Positions 8,012 to 11,512 of a stretch of DNA of 11,512 nucleotides are shown in pieces; position 1 is the first letter of the stretch; each line of letters opens with the position of its first letter. The stretch is taken from NCBI GenBank assembly GCA_013138655.1, contig WTCI01000007.1:1-11512 (forward strand). Reading direction: 5' to 3'. The DNA is from Desulfuromonadaceae bacterium (GTDB lineage Bacteria; Desulfobacterota; Desulfuromonadia; Desulfuromonadales; Geopsychrobacteraceae). Below the pieces are notes generated by a model. The model ran no database searches, was not told where the DNA came from, and saw only the letters and a list, made by a program, of their open reading frames with translations. Both the position numbers and the translations under genes were made by a program.

Positions 8012-8109
8012 CAAAAGAAACTCTTTTTTATTACTGTCGCGAGGCTGCCCTGCTCCGTTGAAACTGTTGGTTGAAGTGATCAGCCGTTCGTGATTGATGC
8101 AATAAAAGG

Positions 8110-8301
8110 CAAAAGGCCCCAACGAAAAACAAGTTTTTCGAATGGGTTAAACGGTAGCGGTCGTGGGAACAATGATATGGATGAGCGCACAGAACCGGTT
8201 TTGAGCCCTGCATAAAAGAGATAATCCATTTGACGTCGTAACAATCGAAGAGCCGCCGCGCCAATTCAGCCCATGCGAACTTGTTCGCCTGGGGCCTTTT
8301 G
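8110..8301. repeat. Inner inverted-repeat element with palindromic ends
   Basis: CAAAAGGCCCCA (8110-8121) and TGGGGCCTTTTG (8290-8301) are perfect 12-bp inverted repeats. Just inside each is a palindrome around CAAG: CGAAAAAC-AA-GTTTTTCG (8123-8140) on the left and GCGAAC-TT-GTTCGC (8275-8288) on the right. Similarity continues about 20 bases further in (13 of 20 positions, sharing ATGGG and GCGG). The 192-bp unit is thus a second inverted-repeat layer nested inside 7950-8458. No protein-coding content is convincing in it. Confidence 0.7.
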
Positions 8302-8329
8302 GTTTTCGGTGAGTCGAAGTCGGATTTAG

Positions 8330-8382
8330 TTATTTCTGTTGAGCCTGTCGCAAGAACTACCGAAATCTTGCGATAGAAATAA
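8330..8382. repeat. Interrupted hairpin in the right half of the block
   Basis: TTATTTCT (8330-8337) pairs with AGAAATAA (8375-8382), and inside it TCGCAAGA (8348-8355) pairs with TCTTGCGA (8366-8373) around a 10-base loop. It overlaps the inner end of the right arm of the larger element. Confidence 0.6.
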
Positions 8383-8397
8383 AAAAGCCATTTTTTG

Positions 8398-8454
8398 CTT
8401 CCTTTTTGTTGGCTTGGACAAAAAGGAAGGCGTCTGGCGGGACGCGACCCGCCG
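8398..8454. repeat. Right arm: two tandem hairpins, inverted copy of the left arm
   Basis: CTTCCTTTTTGT (8398-8409) and ACAAAAAGGAAG (8418-8429) form a perfect 12-bp stem with an 8-base loop. GGCGGG (8438-8443) and CCCGCC (8448-8453) surround a 4-base core, or the 6-base loop seen in the arm alignment. These are the counterparts, in reverse order, of the two hairpins at 7954-8011, with different bases but preserved pairing. Confidence 0.7.
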
Positions 8455-8480
8455 GTTTTCGACAGTTTGAAGAGAATTGT

Positions 8481-8627
8481 AACTATTCAGCACAATACAA
8501 AAGACTGTCATTCCGGCAGGATTTTAGCCGGAATCCAGAGCTTAGAAGACAGAAAGACTGGATCCCCGATAGCAGCACTCGGGGATGACAGGCGTTTTCT
8601 CTCCTGATCTGATAATGCTGAATAGTT
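8481..8627. repeat. 147-bp inverted-repeat element just upstream of hisH
   Basis: AACTATTCAGCA (8481-8492) and TGCTGAATAGTT (8616-8627) are perfect 12-bp inverted ends; with one extra T the match extends to GTAAC/GTTTAC. They enclose the two-hairpin repeat at 8506-8590. The right end lies 30 bases before the hisH start codon. No coding content is seen. It looks like a second, independent small element next to the 509-bp one. Confidence 0.65.
8506..8590. repeat. REP-like double hairpin (TGTCATTCCGG...GGGGATGACA)
   Basis: Two hairpins of identical geometry: ATTCCGGC (8510-8517) / GCCGGAAT (8527-8534) and ATCCCCGA (8562-8569) / TCGGGGAT (8579-8586), each with an 8-bp stem and a 9-base loop. The outer ends TGTCAT and ATGACA (8506-8511, 8585-8590) and the inner TCCAG/CTGGA (8534-8538, 8558-8562) are also complementary, giving a cloverleaf-like fold. 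Sequences of the form 'GTCATTCC..GGAATCCAG..CTGGAT..GATGAC' are a familiar intergenic repeat type in many proteobacteria. Assignment here is by resemblance only. Confidence 0.75.
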
Positions 8628-8657
8628 TACAGGGAATTTTAAGTCATCAGGAAGATC

Positions 8658-9281
8658 ATGATTAATATTATCGACTACGAAATGGGTAACCTGCGCAGTG
8701 TCGAGAAAGCCTTCGAAAAGCTCGGTTTCGCGGCGCGTGTCAGCGCTGACCCAGATGATATCAAAACTGCAGATAAAGTTGTCCTGCCCGGTGTCGGCGC
8801 CTTCCGCGATTGTATCAAAAACCTGCGCGAAGGCGGCTTCGTTGGTCCACTGCTGACACATGTCGCTGCAGGCAAGCCGCTGCTCGGTATCTGTGTCGGC
8901 ATGCAGATGTTGTTTGACGAAAGTGAAGAGTTCGGCCGTCACCAGGGGCTGGGGTTGGTTCCGGGCAAAGTGGTCCGTTTCCCTTCCGGTATGAAAGAAG
9001 GTGGCGAACGGCTCAAGGTGCCGCACATGGGCTGGAATAACATCAGTCTGAAAAAGGAGTCACCGCTGTTCGCCGGGATCGAGGACGGCAGCTTTGTCTA
9101 CTTCGTTCACTCCTACTACTGTGTTGCCAAGAATCAGGCCGATGTCGCTGCCAGTTGCCGTTATGGCGATGTCGAATTTAGTGCCTCGATCTGGCGTGAC
9201 AACATCATGGCGACCCAGTTCCATCCGGAGAAGAGCCAAACCATCGGCCTGAATATTTTCAAGAACTTTGGAGAGCTGTAA
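8658..9281 (+). CDS. hisH: Imidazole glycerol phosphate synthase, glutamine amidotransferase subunit HisH
   Basis: Class-I glutaminase that makes ammonia and passes it to HisF in the IGP synthase heterodimer. It has 207 residues. The catalytic triad is C79 (GICVGMQML), H189 and E191 (QFHPEKSQ). PGVGAF (44-49) supplies the oxyanion-region glycine, and MGWNNI and YFVHSYY are HisH hallmarks. The start ATG at 8658 follows AGGA (8649-8652) at 5 bases and gives the usual MINIIDYEMGN start. It is the first gene after the repeat block, so it needs either read-through from hisB across strong hairpins or its own promoter; I see no convincing promoter. Its stop codon TAA directly abuts the hisA ATG. Confidence 0.97.
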   Translation: MINIIDYEMGNLRSVEKAFEKLGFAARVSADPDDIKTADKVVLPGVGAFRDCIKNLREGGFVGPLLTHVAAGKPLLGICVGMQMLFDESEEFGRHQGLGLVPGKVVRFPSGMKEGGERLKVPHMGWNNISLKKESPLFAGIEDGSFVYFVHSYYCVAKNQADVAASCRYGDVEFSASIWRDNIMATQFHPEKSQTIGLNIFKNFGEL

Positions 9282-10010
9282 ATGATTATTCTCCCCGCTA
9301 TCGACCTGAAAGAAGGCCGCTGCGTCCGCCTGGAGCAGGGACTGATGGATAAGGACACCGTTTACAACGACGACCCGGCTGCCCAAGCGCACATCTGGCA
9401 GGAACAGGGAGGCGAGCTGCTGCATATTGTCGATCTTGATGGGGCGTTTGCCGGGGTGCCGAAGAACCGGGAAGCGATCAAGGCGATCATCGAGGTGATC
9501 GATATCCCCTCGGAGTTGGGCGGCGGTATTCGTGATATGGCAACCATTGAGGCCTATCTTGATCTCGGTATCGACCGGGTGATTCTCGGGACTGTGGCCA
9601 AGGAGAACCCGGCACTGGTTCAAGAGGCCTGCCGAAAGTTTGCCGGGCAGATCGTTGTCGGTATCGATGCCAAGGACGGTTTGGTGGCGGTGCGCGGCTG
9701 GGCCGATGTGACCGAAAAGAAGGCGACCGAAATGGCCAAGGAGATGGAGGGGTTCGGAGTTGAGGCGATTATCTACACCGATATCGCCCGCGACGGCATG
9801 ATGCAGGGACCGAATATCGCTGCGACCAAGGCACTGGCTGAAGCGATCAATATCCCGGTGATCGCTTCCGGAGGGCTGTCAACGTTAGATGACATCCGTC
9901 GTTTGATGGAGATTGAATCTGCCGGCGTGACCGGGGTGATTACCGGCAAGGCAATCTATTCCGGGGCCATTGATTTGCGTGAAGCGGTGGCGCTGACCAA
10001 GGGATCGTAG
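9282..10010 (+). CDS. hisA: Phosphoribosylformimino-AICAR-phosphate isomerase HisA
   Basis: (Beta-alpha)8-barrel enzyme that isomerises ProFAR to PRFAR, the substrate of HisF/HisH. It has 242 residues. The catalytic aspartates are D8 ([10 protein letters not shown]) and D129 (VVGIDAKDG). The duplicated phosphate-binding glycines are in ELGGGIRD (about 78-85) and IASGGLS (194-200), and [14 protein letters not shown] (165-178) is typical. There is no PriA-like sign of dual activity that I can judge by eye. ATG 9282 follows the hisH TAA with no spacer; GGAGAG (9270-9275) lies 6 bases upstream within hisH, so coupling is likely. The final bases, including the TAG stop, lie inside the left end of a small palindromic repeat, so the last one or two residues (GS) may be set by that repeat. 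Confidence 0.97.
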   Translation: MIILPAIDLKEGRCVRLEQGLMDKDTVYNDDPAAQAHIWQEQGGELLHIVDLDGAFAGVPKNREAIKAIIEVIDIPSELGGGIRDMATIEAYLDLGIDRVILGTVAKENPALVQEACRKFAGQIVVGIDAKDGLVAVRGWADVTEKKATEMAKEMEGFGVEAIIYTDIARDGMMQGPNIAATKALAEAINIPVIASGGLSTLDDIRRLMEIESAGVTGVITGKAIYSGAIDLREAVALTKGS

Positions 10011-10060
10011 GGACGGTCCCGGTGATCGCCCGCCGGGCGAATACAAGATTCGCCCCTACG
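10006..10060. repeat. Palindromic intergenic repeat between hisA and hisF
   Basis: CGTAGGG (10006-10012) and CCCTACG (10054-10060) are inverted ends. Inside are GGGAC-G-GTCCC (10010-10020), CGCCCG-C-CGGGCG (10027-10039) and GGGCGAAT-ACAAG-ATTCGCCC (10035-10055); the last two share bases and are mutually exclusive. On the - strand the unit reads CGTAGGGGCGAATCTTG..., a motif style I know from dispersed repeats in several bacterial phyla. It has no T run and is not a terminator. The hisA stop codon TAG (10008-10010) lies in the left end. Confidence 0.7.
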
Positions 10061-10089
10061 GTGCATATTGAATATTTGAAGGAAAGCAG

Positions 10090-10857
10090 ATGCTGACCAA
10101 AAGAATCATCCCCTGTCTCGATGTGAAAGACGGCCGCGTCGTCAAAGGTGTCAATTTTGTCGGCCTGCGTGATGCCGGTGACCCGGTCGAAGCGGCTGAG
10201 GCCTATGATGCTCAAGGGGCCGATGAGCTGACTTTTCTCGATATCACGGCTAGTAGCGATAAACGGAATATTATTCTTGATATCGTGGCTAGAACTGCCG
10301 AGCGGGTCTTTATGCCGCTGACTGTTGGTGGTGGCGTGCGCGAGGTGGCGGATATCCGTAACTTGCTCAACGCCGGGGCCGACAAGGTTTCGATCAATAC
10401 CGCCGCAGTCCACCGTCCCGAGTTCGTTCGCGAGGCCGCTGAGCGTTTTGGCAGCCAGTGTATCGTCGTGGCGATCGATGCCCGCCGGGTCGCAGGTTCC
10501 GATCCGCAGACCTGGGAGGTCTACACCCACGGTGGGCGCAACCCGACCGGGATTGATGCCATCGAATGGGCTAAGCGGATGGAAGAGTACGGTTGTGGCG
10601 AGATTCTGCTGACATCGATGGATTGCGACGGCACCAAGGACGGTTACGATATCGCCTTGACCCGCGCCATCAGTGATGCGGTGGGGATTCCGGTGATTGC
10701 TTCCGGAGGTGTCGGCAATCTGGAACATATCCGCGAAGGGCTGGTCGAGGGCGGGGCCAGTGCCGCGCTGGCGGCATCGATCTTTCACTTCAAGGAATAC
10801 ACCATCGCCGAGTGCAAAGAATATCTCAATCAGCACGGCGTTGCGGCGCGTATTTAA
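10090..10857 (+). CDS. hisF: Imidazole glycerol phosphate synthase, cyclase subunit HisF
   Basis: (Beta-alpha)8-barrel lyase/cyclase that uses ammonia from HisH to turn PRFAR into imidazole-glycerol phosphate and AICAR. The 255 residues are typical. The catalytic aspartates are D11 ([15 protein letters not shown]) and D130 ([10 protein letters not shown]). Phosphate-binding motifs are VGGGVRE (79-85) and IASGGVGN (203-210), and [15 protein letters not shown] is the HisF-specific loop that separates it from HisA. ATG 10090 has AAGGA (10079-10083) at 6 bases. It is separated from hisA by 79 bases, nearly all occupied by the palindromic repeat, while hisE follows after 16 bases. The likeness to HisA reflects the well-known ancient duplication of the barrel. 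Confidence 0.98.
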   Translation: MLTKRIIPCLDVKDGRVVKGVNFVGLRDAGDPVEAAEAYDAQGADELTFLDITASSDKRNIILDIVARTAERVFMPLTVGGGVREVADIRNLLNAGADKVSINTAAVHRPEFVREAAERFGSQCIVVAIDARRVAGSDPQTWEVYTHGGRNPTGIDAIEWAKRMEEYGCGEILLTSMDCDGTKDGYDIALTRAISDAVGIPVIASGGVGNLEHIREGLVEGGASAALAASIFHFKEYTIAECKEYLNQHGVAARI

Positions 10858-10873
10858 ATCGACGGAGATTGAC

Positions 10874-11248
10874 ATGTCCAGTTCTGAACAACCCACACCG
10901 GGGGCAGCTTCCCTGAAGTCTGATGCCGATATTCTTGAGGCGGTCTATCAGATCATTCTGGAGCGCAAGCAACTGGCCGACGGCGAAAAATCCTACGTCA
11001 AGTCGTTGTTTGACAAAGGGTTGGACAAGATTCTCAGTAAGATCGGGGAAGAGGCAACCGAAACTGCCATCGCCGGCAAAGGGGGCGACAGGGATGAGGT
11101 GGTTTATGAGGTTGCCGATCTGTTTTTCCACGTTCTGGTTTTGCTCGGCTATTACGATCTGCCGCCGGAGAGGATTTACGCTGAGTTGCAGCGACGTTTC
11201 GGGTTGTCCGGAATCGAAGAGAAGGCCAGTCGGAGCAAAAAGTCCTGA
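10874..11248 (+). CDS. hisE: Phosphoribosyl-ATP pyrophosphohydrolase HisE
   Basis: Second step of histidine synthesis: hydrolysis of phosphoribosyl-ATP to phosphoribosyl-AMP. It is an all-alpha NTP pyrophosphatase of the MazG-like fold. It has 124 residues and stands alone, not fused to HisI. The magnesium-binding pattern is E59-E60-x-x-E63 ([12 protein letters not shown]) followed by E79 and D82 ([16 protein letters not shown]); [15 protein letters not shown] precedes it. The first ~16 residues (serine-, proline- and glutamine-rich) form a polar extension before the conserved domain. ATG 10874 is chosen because GGAGA (10864-10868) is 5 bases upstream; the open frame before it runs inside hisF and is not HisE-like. 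No hisI is adjacent, so the cyclohydrolase should be encoded elsewhere. Confidence 0.96.
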   Translation: MSSSEQPTPGAASLKSDADILEAVYQIILERKQLADGEKSYVKSLFDKGLDKILSKIGEEATETAIAGKGGDRDEVVYEVADLFFHVLVLLGYYDLPPERIYAELQRRFGLSGIEEKASRSKKS

Positions 11249-11369
11249 ATCTGTGAGATTACAACCGTAAAGTTGCTGCTCAATGCACCTAGTGGCCCGT
11301 GCGGCTAATCCTGTCTTTTAATTCTGGCCCTTTTCGGCGCTGCCCGCGTTGCGCCAACTTGACATTAAG

Positions 11370-11400
11370 AAAAATCCGCGGACCGACCTGAGGTCAGTCC
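11370..11400 (-). terminator. Probable terminator of the epimerase gene on the - strand
   Basis: Read on the - strand, GGACTGACCT (11400-11391) pairs with AGGTCGGTCC (11389-11380). The one C-A mismatch seen on the + strand becomes a G-U pair in - strand RNA, which points to that strand. Five T residues (11374-11370) follow after a GCGGA spacer, so it is weaker than a canonical terminator. It begins 24 bases after the epimerase stop codon. No comparable signal ends hisE on the + strand. Confidence 0.45.
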
Positions 11401-11424
11401 CCTCCATCGTTGAAGCTGATTCCT

Positions 11425-11512
11425 TCAGTGTTTTTCCATTTGACAAATTTCCGTGAGTACTCCGCCGGTGGCTTTGGGATGCAGGAAGGCGATCAAACTG
11501 CCGTGAGCGCCG
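11425..11512 (-). CDS. mce: Methylmalonyl-CoA epimerase, C-terminal end (partial)
   Basis: The last 28 codons of a - strand gene that enters from the right edge and stops with TGA at 11427-11425. The peptide contains GAHGSLIAFLHPKATGGVL followed by TEICQMEKH. The segment HPK-TGGVL-E-CQ is the characteristic C-terminus of methylmalonyl-CoA epimerase (a VOC-family metalloenzyme). The glutamate after TGGVL-T is the last metal ligand, by family knowledge. The enzyme interconverts (R)- and (S)-methylmalonyl-CoA in propionyl-CoA/succinyl-CoA metabolism. It is convergent with hisE across 176 bases. Only the end is visible, so another VOC-family member is possible but less likely. No start codon is in the window, and the frame begins at base 11511. 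Confidence 0.8.
   Translation of the reverse strand, partial: GAHGSLIAFLHPKATGGVLTEICQMEKH

Larger units (their letters stand above)
7950..8458. repeat. MITE-like composite element with ~93-bp imperfect inverted arms between hisB and hisH
   Basis: No credible gene lies between the end of hisB and hisH (7911-8657). Bases 7950-8043 and the reverse complement of 8367-8458 align along their whole length. The shared blocks are AAACCG, CGGG-loop-CCCG, the CTTC...TTTT hairpin, GAAGCAAAA/GGAAGCAAAA, CTTTTTTATT (exact, 8023-8032 and 8378-8387) and TCGC-AG. Over the first 33 positions 25 match, and several mismatches keep base pairing within the arm. I see no transposase and no obvious target duplication. 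The structure suits a non-autonomous mobile element or a large intergenic repeat, but family membership needs a search. Short open frames in it are low-complexity readings of the repeat. Confidence 0.72.

Noticed and set aside
7802..8264. Short - strand open frames in and next to the repeat block (77 and 106 codons)
   Set aside because: They overlap inverted repeats or the hisB end, change character at hairpin borders and show no domain. They are probably readings through the repeat.
8395..8607. A 70-codon + strand open frame upstream of hisH
   Set aside because: It is composed of the right arm of the larger element and the REP-like repeat, with no plausible ribosome site.
7911..8657. Remnant of hisC or another his gene between hisB and hisH
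   Set aside because: No aminotransferase-like or other recognisable peptide fragment appears in any frame; the content is repeats.
7911..8657. CRISPR array or tRNA cluster in the gene-free stretch
   Set aside because: The repeats are inverted, not evenly spaced direct repeats with unique spacers, and no tRNA T-loop/acceptor arrangement is seen.
10021..10060. Hairpins between hisA and hisF as an intrinsic terminator or attenuator
   Set aside because: No T run follows the stems, and hisF continues the operon closely; they are better explained as a dispersed palindromic repeat.
10697..10873. An upstream start giving a 183-residue HisE, or a HisI-HisE fusion
   Set aside because: The extra 59 codons overlap hisF in another frame and show no HisI features; ATG 10874 has a good ribosome site.
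11249..11369. A gene or regulatory RNA between hisE and the epimerase
   Set aside because: Only a weak GGCGC/GCGCC stem (11336-11355) and no open frame of substance are visible in this short convergent gap.

Overview
This window is a chromosomal housekeeping segment. It carries, on the + strand, the end of rho, then rpmE, thyX, prfA, prmC, murA, hisG, hisD, hisB, a gene-free stretch of about 750 bases full of inverted repeats, then hisH, hisA, hisF and hisE. At the right edge the last 28 codons of a methylmalonyl-CoA epimerase gene enter on the - strand. Every gene belongs to a well-known family. I see no prophage, CRISPR array, toxin-antitoxin pair, defence island, tRNA or rRNA. The gene order (rho-rpmE-thyX-prfA-prmC-murA-his genes), the monofunctional hisB, the short-form HisG, the stand-alone HisE and the nearby epimerase suggest a member of the Desulfuromonadales (Geobacter/Desulfuromonas/Pelobacter relatives). 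That placement is inference from gene order and protein flavour, not a database result.

Layout. Positions 1-1385 hold rho (5' end outside the window) and rpmE, closed by a textbook intrinsic terminator at 1359-1385. From 1406 to 7910, thyX, prfA, prmC, murA, hisG, hisD and hisB are tightly packed: prfA and prmC practically abut, hisG starts 3 bases after murA ends, and the largest gap is 43 bases. Co-transcription is very likely. Positions 7911-8657 contain no credible gene. They hold a ~509-bp element (7950-8458) with imperfect inverted arms of about 93 bp, an inner pair of inverted ends (8110-8301), and a separate 147-bp element (8481-8627) enclosing a two-hairpin repeat. From 8658 to 11248, hisH, hisA, hisF and hisE form the second half of the histidine cluster, with one more small palindromic repeat between hisA and hisF that contains the hisA stop codon.

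Function. PrfA (RF1) terminates translation and PrmC methylates its GGQ glutamine, so enzyme and substrate are neighbours. ThyX makes dTMP, MurA commits UDP-GlcNAc to peptidoglycan, and the His proteins cover much of the route from PRPP and ATP to histidine: HisG (step 1), HisE (step 2), HisA (step 4), HisH+HisF (step 5), HisB (step 6) and HisD (last two steps). Not in the window are hisZ (expected because HisG is the short form), hisI, hisC and a histidinol-phosphate phosphatase.

The least ordinary part of the window is the nested, self-similar repeat block that splits the his genes. Its two arms fold into the same hairpins with compensatory base changes. No new protein-based system is visible.
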